DNA from: Bacteroidota bacterium
GTDB lineage: Bacteria; Bacteroidota; Bacteroidia; Chitinophagales; Chitinophagaceae
Direction: 5' to 3'
Length of the DNA: 64,000 bases
Assembly (NCBI GenBank): GCA_018267915.1
Contig: JAFDXN010000033.1
Coordinates: forward strand, 124,001-188,000
Below, one piece after another: positions 1 through 7,275 of this stretch; the first letter of the stretch is position 1; every line of letters starts with the position of its first letter. The position numbers were made by a program, and so were the translations under genes. The notes beneath the pieces were generated by a model, which was not told the DNA's origin, searched no databases, and saw only the letters and a list, made by a program, of their open reading frames with translations.

Positions 1-1
1 T

Positions 2-277
2 AGTGAAGCAAAAGAACATGTGACGATACAATGCACTGCTGATCACACTGATGTATCCATCTATAGCTGCAAAAATGCAGATCAGTGCCTCATCTTCCAT
101 CGTCGTTTTTATCCACATAGCACCCGGCACATATACCTGGTAGGATATGATGATGACGACACCATTGATATAGCTGGAAAAGAAAACAAACCCAAAATAG
201 TAAAGGTGCCCAAAGAAAAAGAAAAGGACTACAACATGCTGGCAATAGCCATGTGGCGACTAAAGCACAAGCATTAG
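2..277 (+). CDS. 3' end of an uncharacterised gene, cut by the window edge
   Basis: The reading frame is open from the first bases of the window to the stop at 275-277, so this is probably the C-terminal part of a longer protein; a GTG at 20 could serve as a start but has no support. The visible ~91 residues contain the stretch RHIYLVGYDDDDTIDIAG followed by a lysine-rich tail. This faintly resembles the Ig-like 'IYLYGLGGDD' segment that follows the phosphoesterase domain in some Bacteroidota surface metallophosphoesterases. That similarity is only an impression from memory. No catalytic residues are visible in the fragment, so no function is assigned. Confidence 0.4.
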   Translation, partial: SEAKEHVTIQCTADHTDVSIYSCKNADQCLIFHRRFYPHSTRHIYLVGYDDDDTIDIAGKENKPKIVKVPKEKEKDYNMLAIAMWRLKHKH

Positions 278-281
278 ACCA

Positions 282-311
282 TTGGCGGGCTGTGGCATCG
301 GCATAACTTTT
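282..311 (+). promoter_or_regulatory. Bacteroidota-type promoter of the WxW-repeat gene
   Basis: A TTG at 282-284 is followed by a 19-nt spacer and TAACTTTT at 304-311, close to the Bacteroidota primary sigma consensus TTG-N19-TAnnTTTG. The implied start of transcription lies about 25 nt before the ATG at 344. Confidence 0.5.
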
Positions 312-343
312 ATGTGTAATCAGGTAACCAAAATCATTGAACA

Positions 344-670
344 ATGAGAAAAATATTGTTGATCGCTTTATCGCTCTGCCTCTGTGCGCCGACGCTCGTA
401 AATGCGCAAACGATGAGGAAAGAGAAAATTAAAGAAGGTAAGCACGTTGTAAAAGAAAAGCCAATGGCACCCACCTACACAAGATCTGTGTCGCCGGGTA
501 GCAACTACCTTTATGTCGAGGAAGATTGGACCTGGAGCCCATCAACCAACACCTGGACATGGAACGGCAACCGTTGGATAGCACCAACAGCGGTGAACAA
601 GACGTGGGTTCCGGGCCACTGGGTTGACACAGGCAACGGCTGGACCTGGATAGACGGTTATTGGAAATGA
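344..670 (+). CDS. Small exported protein with WxW/YxW repeats
   Basis: A 108-residue protein with a clear signal peptide (residues 1 to about 22, MRKILLIALSLCLCAPTLVN) cut before the Gln-rich start of the mature part. The C-terminal half is built of aromatic repeats of the kind W-T-W-S, W-T-W-N-G-N-R-W and W-V-P-G-H-W ending in DGYWK. This matches the YXWXY/WxxxGHW repeat proteins that are common in Bacteroidota and Proteobacteria, whose role is unknown but which are exported and probably sit in the periplasm or on the surface. The gene is monocistronic: its own promoter lies upstream and a strong terminator follows the stop codon by about 20 nt. Confidence 0.75.
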   Translation: MRKILLIALSLCLCAPTLVNAQTMRKEKIKEGKHVVKEKPMAPTYTRSVSPGSNYLYVEEDWTWSPSTNTWTWNGNRWIAPTAVNKTWVPGHWVDTGNGWTWIDGYWK

Positions 671-689
671 TGATTAACATTCACTGCTA

Positions 690-722
690 AATAAGCTACC
701 TCCCAGGGTAGCTTATTTTTTT
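690..722 (+). terminator. Intrinsic terminator of the WxW-repeat gene
   Basis: An 11-bp perfect stem (AATAAGCTACC at 690-700 with GGTAGCTTATT at 707-717) has a 6-nt loop and runs into a T tract on the plus strand. Confidence 0.85.
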
Positions 723-815
723 GGCTACCGGTGTTAAAAAATCTTTAAAAGCAGTTATCAGAATAGCTGTAGTGGCAAAGTTTTTAATTTGCTAATGCGG
801 ACCAAAGTGAAAGAC

Positions 816-2051
816 ATGAAGAGTGTTACCCGGATATTAGGTTTGTCAGTGGCAGTAGCGTTGGCAAGTCCTTCAGGCATTAAGGCGCAGGTAGCCTTTC
901 CGCAAAACGATTCAGTAAGCAGCGTTACGGCAGTTGATAGTAGCGTAAATGAAAATACAGCCAGCGAATTAACGAATAACACCGAAATAAGCAAAAAGCG
1001 CATCAGGCCGATGGTTTACTACAGTAATCCAGACCGCATATTCGCTGGTGTAAAGTTCACGCTGGCACAGGGCACCTTTGGCTACAGACCTACGGGTTAC
1101 GAGCAATCACTTCAATTGCGATATTCCATCTCTCAAAATGCATTTAGTATATTATACGACGGCAACTTTTATAGAATGTTCGGCGACTGGAATGCTGCCG
1201 TAAATGCCTATTACGATTGGGTGGTGTGGACCAACTATTTCGGGCTGGGCAACGATACAAAAATCATCCGGCCTTTAACAGATTATCGCATCAGCACAGG
1301 CGAATATGCCCTTAACCTCGGCATTAACCGGCTCATCAATCGTTACCACTATGTTGAATTAACTGCGTATGGACAGGGCATCGAGGTGTTCAACAATTCC
1401 GGCTCCTTTGTGAGAGAAAACGCTATCGGCGACGGCCAATATTTTTCAGAACATCGCTTGTTCGTCGGGATTAAGGGTGGTTATACATACCAAAGGGTCG
1501 ATGATTATATATTACCTCAGCGGGGTGTCATGCTCTACGGCGGCCTGGGTTATACCTTCAACACTTATAATAGCACCCGGAGTTTCGCTAATTATTCAGG
1601 AATCGCGCAGGTTTATATACCCTTGCCTGCTAAGTTGAACTTATCCATTCGCGCCGGGGCATCAGGTATCATAGGCAGTCCCGAATTCTTCCAATACGTA
1701 TCCACCGGTGGACCGCTTACTATCAGGGGTTATCGCCGTGATAGGTTCTGGGGTGATCTCGCATTCTACAATTCAAACGAACTGCGCTACATTACCGACA
1801 TCAGGATCAAGAAATATACCGGCAAGATAGGCCCCGTGGTCTTCTTCGACGACGGCCGAGTATGGGCAAGAAATCAAAGCTCTACTACCCTCCACTATGG
1901 CTATGGCGGTGGCCTGTTCGTCTCCCCCATGCATCTTTTCACAGCCTATGCTACATATGGTGTGTCCCCGGAAGGTGGCCTGCTGCAGTTCAAGGTCACC
2001 AAACTGCTAGGCAAGATACCACCCACGCGCAGCCGCCAGGTGAAAGAATAA
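816..2051 (+). CDS. Omp85/BamA-type surface antigen beta-barrel protein
   Basis: A 411-residue outer-membrane protein. The ATG at 816 is chosen because it gives a compact signal peptide (MKSVTRILGLSVAVALASPS, then KAQ); ATG 795 and TTG 789 are alternative starts in the same frame. The mature part is rich in alternating aromatic/hydrophobic strands, and around residues 298-308 it carries GGPLTIRGYRRDRF. The R-G-Y-R element is the conserved loop-6 motif of Omp85 barrels (bacterial surface antigen, D15 family). No POTRA domains precede the barrel, so this is a barrel-only member rather than the essential BamA. Its substrate is unknown. It is bounded by a terminator on each side and appears to be transcribed alone. 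Confidence 0.8.
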   Translation: MKSVTRILGLSVAVALASPSGIKAQVAFPQNDSVSSVTAVDSSVNENTASELTNNTEISKKRIRPMVYYSNPDRIFAGVKFTLAQGTFGYRPTGYEQSLQLRYSISQNAFSILYDGNFYRMFGDWNAAVNAYYDWVVWTNYFGLGNDTKIIRPLTDYRISTGEYALNLGINRLINRYHYVELTAYGQGIEVFNNSGSFVRENAIGDGQYFSEHRLFVGIKGGYTYQRVDDYILPQRGVMLYGGLGYTFNTYNSTRSFANYSGIAQVYIPLPAKLNLSIRAGASGIIGSPEFFQYVSTGGPLTIRGYRRDRFWGDLAFYNSNELRYITDIRIKKYTGKIGPVVFFDDGRVWARNQSSTTLHYGYGGGLFVSPMHLFTAYATYGVSPEGGLLQFKVTKLLGKIPPTRSRQVKE

Positions 2052-2079
2052 TATCTCATTCATAGTCGATTATTTAAGC

Positions 2080-2115
2080 AAAACCCGCCGTGACGGCTGG
2101 GTTTTACTTTTTGCT
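2080..2115 (+). terminator. Intrinsic terminator after the Omp85-like gene
   Basis: The hairpin AAAACCCGCCG / CGGC-T-GGGTTTT spans 2080-2106 with a 3-nt loop and one bulged T. It is followed by ACTTTTTG, about 30 nt after the stop codon. Confidence 0.75.
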
Positions 2116-2219
2116 GCGCCTGCTCTCCACAAAATTATTATAAGGCATCGTTAAAGCTAGCAAGACTAAAGGCTCATGGCACTTGCTTCGTATGCTTTGT
2201 TTGACCATTGACGATTTTT

Positions 2220-2990
2220 ATGAAGAAGATCTTAATGAATTTTGGAATGGCTCTAGCATCTATCACCGGGTTAATGAACGTTACGCACAATAGGGTTGCA
2301 GCTGCCGTGCCGGCTAAAATGTCCAAGGCAAAAAAGAAAAACACAGGACTGCAGGATAATAAAGATGGCGACATGGACGTCCGGTTTGCCGACAGTGCTA
2401 ACAATGTGACCGACCTCTACAAACAGATCGACTTTGGCGATAACAAGCTCTCGTTCGATGTCTTCAATAAGGCCTACCAAGGTTACCTGAACCTGAAGAA
2501 AGCCGGCAAGCTAAGCAGCAACAATATTATCTCCATCGCCGACTTCAGCCTGATATCAACTGCCAGGCGGCTTTGGGTCATTGACCTGGTGCAAAGGAAA
2601 GTGCTGTTTAATACCCAGGTGGCACACGGCCAGGGCTCGGGCGGCGATTTCCCCACAGTATTTTCGAATACCGGCGACTCGCATCAGAGCAGCATAGGCT
2701 TTTACGTCACTAAGTCGGCCTATGGCGGTAAGCACGGCACCTCGTTGCGCATAGCGGGCATGGACAAGGGCTTTAACGATAATGCTGAAGCACGCAATGT
2801 AGTGATACACCCTGCCAGCTACTGCTCGCCCAGCTACCTGGCCCAAACCGGGCACCTGGGCCGTAGTTGGGGTTGCCCGGCTGTTGCACCTGAGCTGGCG
2901 CAACCGATCATCAATACCATCAAAGACGGAACGATGCTCTTTATTTATGCACCACAGGCGAAGTATTCCAGCCAATGGCTGAAGGCATAA
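2220..2990 (+). CDS. Exported L,D-transpeptidase (YkuD_2-type murein transpeptidase)
   Basis: A 256-residue protein read from the ATG at 2220; an upstream TTG at 2208 would only add four residues in front of the signal peptide MKKILMNFGMALASITG. The C-terminal half matches the murein L,D-transpeptidase catalytic family (PF13645-like): a RRLWVIDL strand near residue 120, a conserved His in NVVIHPASY (about residue 197), and the catalytic Cys in GRSWGCPAV (about residue 219). Members link or trim peptidoglycan stem peptides in the periplasm. The region between the signal peptide and the catalytic domain is Lys-rich and probably a linker. The gene is convergent with the AHSA1 gene and transcribed alone. 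Confidence 0.85.
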   Translation: MKKILMNFGMALASITGLMNVTHNRVAAAVPAKMSKAKKKNTGLQDNKDGDMDVRFADSANNVTDLYKQIDFGDNKLSFDVFNKAYQGYLNLKKAGKLSSNNIISIADFSLISTARRLWVIDLVQRKVLFNTQVAHGQGSGGDFPTVFSNTGDSHQSSIGFYVTKSAYGGKHGTSLRIAGMDKGFNDNAEARNVVIHPASYCSPSYLAQTGHLGRSWGCPAVAPELAQPIINTIKDGTMLFIYAPQAKYSSQWLKA

Positions 2991-3027
2991 GCCTGATCTG
3001 TTTCCTTGTCCAGGTACCCGCAGTCAC

Positions 3028-3525
3028 TTATTTACTAATTGCGGGCAGCAGTTCGTCCAGTTGCTGCAAGCCCATGGTAAAGCCTTCCTTGAAGCCCATT
3101 TCGATCATCTGCTCCATACGTTCGCGCGACTCATTCTTAATGGTAATGCTTACCCTGGTGATGCCGTTGTTTTCGCTGAAGGTCAGATCCCAGTCGGAAC
3201 CCTGCGGATCAAGATTTTCGTCTTTGTCGGCAAAATTGCTCGACATGCTGAAACTGTTTTTTGGATCGATGGCGGTAAACTGCTGCACTACCCAACGCTC
3301 TTGCCCCTCTGGGCTTACCATGGCATAGACCCTTCGCCCGCCTACTTTGAAATCCATAACCTTTGTTCTAGACGCATATGGTTTGGGCGCCCACCATTGA
3401 TCTAGCAGTTCTGCTTTTGTCCATGCGTCCCAAACGAGATCAAGACCGGCGTTAAATTCGCGTACTACGTTTACGGTTTTGTTTTCCTTATCTACGGTAA
3501 AATCGAATAAGAGGTTGCTGTTCAT
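3028..3525 (-). CDS. SRPBCC/AHSA1-domain protein
   Basis: A 165-residue single-domain cytoplasmic protein of the activator-of-Hsp90-homologue-1-like family (START/Bet v1 fold). Diagnostic stretches are [19 protein letters not shown] near the N-terminus, WWAPKPYAS, and the C-terminal [18 protein letters not shown]. The fold forms a hydrophobic cavity; in bacteria these proteins are usually annotated only as ligand-binding. The gene overlaps the upstream ArsR-type regulator by 4 nt (ATGA), so the two are translationally coupled. ArsR-AHSA1 pairs are a very common arrangement, in which the regulator probably controls its partner's expression. Confidence 0.88.
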   Translation of the reverse strand: MNSNLLFDFTVDKENKTVNVVREFNAGLDLVWDAWTKAELLDQWWAPKPYASRTKVMDFKVGGRRVYAMVSPEGQERWVVQQFTAIDPKNSFSMSSNFADKDENLDPQGSDWDLTFSENNGITRVSITIKNESRERMEQMIEMGFKEGFTMGLQQLDELLPAISK

Positions 3526-3842
3526 TTTTCTGTCTTTTTTATTGTTGCTAATAGATTATCAAGTTGGTTGAAGCTGGTTTCCCATATTTTGCGGAACTGC
3601 TCCAGCCAAATATCGATTTCTTTCATTTTGTTTATTTCGAGTTGGTAATAGACCTCCCTACCTTGATGCGCCGCTTTTACCAATTCACATTCGGTTAAGA
3701 TTTTCATGTGCTTTGAAATGGCCTGCCGGCTCATGTTGAAATGGTCTGCAATGGCGCTGGGCGACATGGCCTGCAGTGCGATCAATACCATTATGGCGCG
3801 GCGTGTGGGGTCTGCAATGGCCTGGAAGATGTCTCGTCTCAT
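3522..3842 (-). CDS. ArsR-family winged-helix transcriptional regulator
   Basis: A 106-residue regulator beginning at the ATG at 3842 ([15 protein letters not shown]), the canonical N-terminus of this subfamily; the frame stays open for 17 more codons upstream, but those overlap the promoter. The winged helix is evident: [12 protein letters not shown], then the recognition helix around [19 protein letters not shown] and the wing GREVYYQLE. There are no Cys pairs of the metal-sensing type, so the ligand is probably not a metal. The first gene of a two-gene operon with the AHSA1 gene. Two AACC-N4-GGTT palindromes in its promoter are likely autoregulatory operators. Confidence 0.88.
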   Translation of the reverse strand: MRRDIFQAIADPTRRAIMVLIALQAMSPSAIADHFNMSRQAISKHMKILTECELVKAAHQGREVYYQLEINKMKEIDIWLEQFRKIWETSFNQLDNLLATIKKTEK

Positions 3843-3865
3843 TACTGAAGGTTTTTGAAATAGTA

Positions 3866-3903
3866 AACCGATCGGTTGCAAATATACGCGCAACCATTTG
3901 GTT
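3866..3903 (-). promoter_or_regulatory. Promoter with two palindromic operator candidates for the arsR-AHSA1 operon
   Basis: AACCGATCGGTT (3866-3877, a perfect 12-bp palindrome) and AACCATTTGGTT (3892-3903) share the form AACC-N4-GGTT. Their centres are 26 bp apart and they flank a perfect minus-strand -7 box TATATTTG (3879-3886). One site sits over the expected transcription start and the other between the two promoter elements, the classic geometry for repression. Confidence 0.55.
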
Positions 3904-3977
3904 TATCATAATTTTTGCAGCTTATTTTTTGAAGAGCCAGTCACGAAGGCGATGGAGCGAGGAAATGCCTGACCTGG

Positions 3978-4042
3978 TAAACCCTCCTTCGCTGAAAAGC
4001 TACGGCGGGTAAACCCTCCTTCGCTGAAAAAGCTACGGCGGG
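3978..4042. repeat. Two-copy tandem repeat, 32/33 bp
   Basis: TAAACCCTCC...GCTACGGCGGG occurs at 3978-4009 and again at 4010-4042. The copies are identical except for one extra A in the A run of the second. It has the look of an intergenic expansion unit; there are no spacers, so it is not CRISPR. Confidence 0.8.
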
Positions 4043-4112
4043 CAAAGAAATAAAAATCGGGCATCTATCTTTAACTAACCTGTTGATAACGAAAGAACTA
4101 AGCAAAAACAGC

Positions 4113-4164
4113 ATGCCCGATTGTGCCCGACCATGCGGTGTGACATGCCCGACCGCATGCCCGA
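4113..4164. repeat. Cluster of four TGCCCGA words with an internal hairpin
   Basis: (A)TGCCCGA occurs at 4113-4120, 4124-4130, 4145-4152 and 4157-4164. Between them CATGCGGT (4132-4139) pairs perfectly with ACCGCATG (4152-4159). Confidence 0.5.
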
Positions 4165-4396
4165 ATATCTCGAGCTGGACGGCAATACAATAATGCTGCG
4201 AGGAACAGAAAAAATGCATGAGAAAAAGGGAGTAAAGGTGAAAAATGCTTCTTGCCTATGCAAGGTACAGCCGCGAAGCGGGGCACTCCAAATTTTGTGG
4301 ATAAGAAGTCATAAAATTTAAATTGCTTATTTGTGTGCAATCGACGCCCCTGGATGCATTGCGGATATTTTTCAGAACAAACTAGCTTTGGCTCGC

Positions 4397-4450
4397 CAAT
4401 CTGGAGATTGGCCACCCCCTTCGACGCAGACAGAGTCTGCGCCGAGCTGG
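4397..4450. repeat. 54-bp double-hairpin repeat, copy A
   Basis: Same length as the element at 11661-11714, with 6 differences in 54 positions. It contains two hairpins: GCCAATCT-GG-AGATTGGC (4395-4412) and CGCAGAC-AGA-GTCTGCG (4425-4441). In the second stem, one C/G pair here is T/A in copy B, a compensatory double change that keeps the stem. Confidence 0.75.
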
Positions 4451-4477
4451 CAATGGGATGTAAGATATGTTGAATCT

Positions 4478-6016
4478 CTACGGCTGATATACGATTCGCG
4501 TGCTTGTTCTAGAGCCATCCTTCGCATAAAATTTACCGAACAATATACCCGAGGGCATTTGATAAGGCAGATTAATATTAGTTAATCCCTCAGAGATTCG
4601 GTATTCAGCAAGGCACTGTCCTTGCAAATTGCAAATTTGCAATATCCCTCCTACATTGGACGCTACATTCACATTGCCTGCGGTAGGGTTAGGATAGACG
4701 ATTAGATTTATATTGATGGATGCTTTGCCAACAATATTTGGCGTCCCGGTGGGCGTGCACCCATTGACCTCACAACCGTTACTATCCACACCTAATATCC
4801 ATGCATCATAATCTCTCCAGGCAGGCAACGTTACGTCTTTTGCAGTGCCCACCATTATTATGTTGTGATCGGGCAGTTCAATTGCATCAACCAGGTAGGC
4901 GTCATATTGAGGGTAATCAGGGTAGATGTTGTCCCAAATTATCGCGCCGTATTTATTTATCCTGGCCGCCCATCCAATGATATGCATGGGATAATCATAA
5001 TAATTGCCGACAACTATGTATCCACTATCATGCAGCTGTTTTACAGCCCAAATATTTTTTGCAATACCCGTATCTGTGACGAACGATGTGAGCCAATCAA
5101 TCCTGAAGTTAGTATCCAAATGCGCTACATAAGGAGGGAAGTTAGCAGGTTCATCTATGTAGTTGGGATTAAAAACAGAATCCAGCGTCCCATAATGAAA
5201 ATAACCCCCGGCTTTGTCTTTAAAAATGAAGCCTCCACCGCTGTAGCGCCCACTACTATAAAAAGTGTCCCGCAAAATCGTTCCCTGGGTGTCTACTATT
5301 ACAAACCATGGTTGATTACTGTAGTAATAGTGGGCCGGATTAGTATAAACAATAGATCTGCTGAAAAGTCCAACTAGAATTCTGTTGTCATCTATTGTGT
5401 CCAAGCTATTCACCTGCGTTCTATTGCCGGGTTCGATTTCATATTGGTGCGCCCAGAGAAGGTTTCCTGAAGTGTCGGTTTTCCATAACATAGCCGGGTT
5501 ATCCGTCTGAGCAAAATTTTGGCGCTCACCGCCCAATAAATACGCGCCTGTTTTTAGCAGCAAACAAGTCCATCCATATTCCCAATACAAATTAGTATCG
5601 GTATAAGATCTTAAAAAAACAGGCGCTCCCTGACTGTCATATTTAGCTAATGTTGCCTGGCTGCTATAGCCATTGGCGGGGGTCGACGGAGCCGTTGTTG
5701 TTACATCCATTAAATAACCGGACGGTAAAGCCCTTATGGTACCGGTGTATCCATAGCTATAAGAAAATGTATCGGATTGAATAAAGTGCTTTGATAATTG
5801 AACGCTAGCATCTGCATTAGTTACCAGGCCAAATAATTTGTAAGGGCTTCCCGTTAGCTTAATAGCATTGCTTAATATGAGCAGCGTATTGTCAGGTCGC
5901 CACACGATATTACTAGCGAAATCGTTGGTGGTGTCTCCTGGCTGCAACGAAGTAAAATACTGCCCCTGCGTTTGCAAGGACAGTATTAAACACACTATTA
6001 AATTTAGAATTTTCAT
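4478..6016 (-). CDS. T9SS type A sorting-domain protein (secreted, propeller-like)
   Basis: A 512-residue secreted protein. An N-terminal signal peptide (MKILNLIVCLILSLQTQGQ) is followed by a long body of repeated beta-rich segments with W/D/G-rich turns such as NGYSSQATLAKYDSQG and HIIGWAARINKYGAIIWDN. These resemble the delta-60/beta-propeller type repeats of Bacteroidota surface proteins. The last ~70 residues start YPNPTAGNVNV (from about 441) and end in TRIVYQP, a type A C-terminal sorting domain that directs export by the type IX secretion system. No catalytic motif is recognised. Monocistronic; no terminator was seen. Confidence 0.8.
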   Translation of the reverse strand: MKILNLIVCLILSLQTQGQYFTSLQPGDTTNDFASNIVWRPDNTLLILSNAIKLTGSPYKLFGLVTNADASVQLSKHFIQSDTFSYSYGYTGTIRALPSGYLMDVTTTAPSTPANGYSSQATLAKYDSQGAPVFLRSYTDTNLYWEYGWTCLLLKTGAYLLGGERQNFAQTDNPAMLWKTDTSGNLLWAHQYEIEPGNRTQVNSLDTIDDNRILVGLFSRSIVYTNPAHYYYSNQPWFVIVDTQGTILRDTFYSSGRYSGGGFIFKDKAGGYFHYGTLDSVFNPNYIDEPANFPPYVAHLDTNFRIDWLTSFVTDTGIAKNIWAVKQLHDSGYIVVGNYYDYPMHIIGWAARINKYGAIIWDNIYPDYPQYDAYLVDAIELPDHNIIMVGTAKDVTLPAWRDYDAWILGVDSNGCEVNGCTPTGTPNIVGKASININLIVYPNPTAGNVNVASNVGGILQICNLQGQCLAEYRISEGLTNINLPYQMPSGILFGKFYAKDGSRTSTRIVYQP

Positions 6017-6153
6017 TTTCTATTTTTGGTACATCAGTCTTGCGATGTCGGTCACAGCTCCGTTGCTATTTACTATTTTTGCAGTGTTATAACGTGCAGT
6101 TTCCTGACCAAGTATGTTGCTTACTGGTAAATTGCCGTCCGTTAGCGCGCCAT

Positions 6154-6179
6154 CCACTGGTCTAAGCGTAGGCCAGTGG
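6154..6179. repeat. Hairpin CCACTGG/CCAGTGG
   Basis: A 7-bp perfect stem (6154-6160 with 6173-6179). Its loop contains TCTAAGCGTAGG, that is, half of the TCTAAGCG palindrome found nearby. Confidence 0.5.
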
Positions 6180-6205
6180 GTACTAAAATATCACTTTTTA
6201 TCCGC

Positions 6206-6252
6206 AAGCGCGACGCTTACGTTATCGGTAGGTCTAAGCGTCTCGCTTAGAC
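6206..6252. repeat. TCTAAGCG-type palindromic repeats, copy 1
   Basis: AAGCG-CGA-CGCTT (6206-6218) is followed by the 9-bp perfect palindrome GTCTAAGCG-TCT-CGCTTAGAC (6232-6252). Related palindromes recur at 7230, 8562 and 9254, always between genes. Confidence 0.7.
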
Positions 6253-6308
6253 TCGTGGGGTAACACCTTTCTTCCATAAAACTGCGGCTGTTAGCACATC
6301 GGTGCTCC

Positions 6309-7148
6309 TCAAATCACCTGTGCTTTAAGGCTCAGATCCATGCTTACAGCACGGTTGGTGATAGCACCAACGGAAATATAATCGACCCCTGTACGGGCGT
6401 ACGACACGATATTGTGGAGCGTGATGCCGCCTGAGGCTTCTGTTTCATATCTGTTGCCTACAAGGTTCACAGCCTCTTCCAAATCTTCGGGAGTGTAATT
6501 GTCGAGCATGATGCGGTGCACATTACCAACGGCCAGCACTTTTTTCACGTCGTCTATATTGCGCGTCTCTACTTCTATTTTCAGGTCCAGGCCGTTGGCG
6601 GCAAGGTAGGCATTCGTCTTTACTATCGCCTGTTCTATGCCGCCGCAAAAATCGATATGGTTGTCTTTCAGCATCACCATGTCATACAATCCCATGCGGA
6701 GATTAAAGCCCCCGCCTATACGCACCGCCTCTTTTTCGTAAGCCCTGAATAAGGGTGTTGTTTTGCGGGTATCGAGTATCCGTGCAGGATAGCCTTTTAC
6801 CGCGTCCACATATTTGCCGGTTAGGGTGGCAATGCCGCTCATGCGCTGCATACAGTTAAGCACCAGGCGTTCCGTTTTGAGAATGGTATGCACCCTTGCC
6901 GCTACCTCGAAGGCGATCTCACCTACGGCCACCCTGTCGCCGTCTTTCTTGTTGAAGACGACAACTGCCGATGGCTCCAGGAAACGGAAAATAGCCTCAG
7001 CCAGTTGCAGCCCTGCTATAATACCCTGTTCCTTTACTTTAAGTACTGCCCTACCCATGGCGTCTTCAGGTATGCTGGCCATGGTAGAGTAGTCGCCACT
7101 GCCGACATCCTCTCTGAATGCCGCTTCAATAAAATCGTGTGTGTTCAA
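6309..7148 (-). CDS. nadC: Nicotinate-nucleotide pyrophosphorylase (carboxylating)
   Basis: A 279-residue quinolinate phosphoribosyltransferase. It converts quinolinate and PRPP to nicotinate mononucleotide, CO2 and pyrophosphate in de novo NAD synthesis, in the cytoplasm. All family landmarks are present: DTRKTTP (126-132), GGGFNLR (145-151), MLKDNH (159-164), the acidic EVET (192-195) and ASGGI (238-242) of the phosphate-binding end. The start appears to be TTG at 7148: an in-frame TGA lies two codons upstream, and the conserved N-terminal FIEAAFREDVGSGDYS requires a start this early. No other NAD-biosynthesis gene is adjacent. Confidence 0.95.
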   Translation of the reverse strand: MNTHDFIEAAFREDVGSGDYSTMASIPEDAMGRAVLKVKEQGIIAGLQLAEAIFRFLEPSAVVVFNKKDGDRVAVGEIAFEVAARVHTILKTERLVLNCMQRMSGIATLTGKYVDAVKGYPARILDTRKTTPLFRAYEKEAVRIGGGFNLRMGLYDMVMLKDNHIDFCGGIEQAIVKTNAYLAANGLDLKIEVETRNIDDVKKVLAVGNVHRIMLDNYTPEDLEEAVNLVGNRYETEASGGITLHNIVSYARTGVDYISVGAITNRAVSMDLSLKAQVI

Positions 7149-7229
7149 AATTCATGCTGATTAACCGGTGATCAAGAATACGAAATTAGGAACTAAAACA
7201 AGTCAAATAAAAATGAACACTCACTGTTA

Positions 7230-7244
7230 TAAGCGAGACGCTTA
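7230..7244. repeat. TCTAAGCG-type palindrome, copy 2
   Basis: TAAGCG-AGA-CGCTTA, followed by GACCAGCGG. It lies between nadC and the phospholipase C-like gene and is related to 6232-6252. Confidence 0.6.
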
Positions 7245-7275
7245 GACCAGCGGGTGCAGCGCTTGGGTATAGATT

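Larger units (their letters stand above)
3904..4477. other. Gene-free interval rich in small repeats
   Basis: About 570 bp separate the arsR promoter from the end of the T9SS-cargo gene. I see no credible gene here. It holds a two-copy tandem repeat (3978-4042), a cluster of TGCCCGA words with a hairpin (4113-4164) and one copy of a 54-bp structured repeat (4397-4450). Confidence 0.6.
6017..6308. other. Intergenic interval with palindromic repeats
   Basis: No gene is visible. Three nested or adjacent palindromes lie in the middle (6154-6252), listed separately. The remainder is unremarkable upstream DNA of the T9SS-cargo gene. Confidence 0.6.

Noticed and set aside
3978..4042. A CRISPR array
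   Set aside because: Two adjacent copies without spacers and no cas genes in the window.
4121..4321. A 66-codon plus-strand ORF
   Set aside because: It runs through the TGCCCGA repeat cluster and has no ribosome-binding site or coding character.
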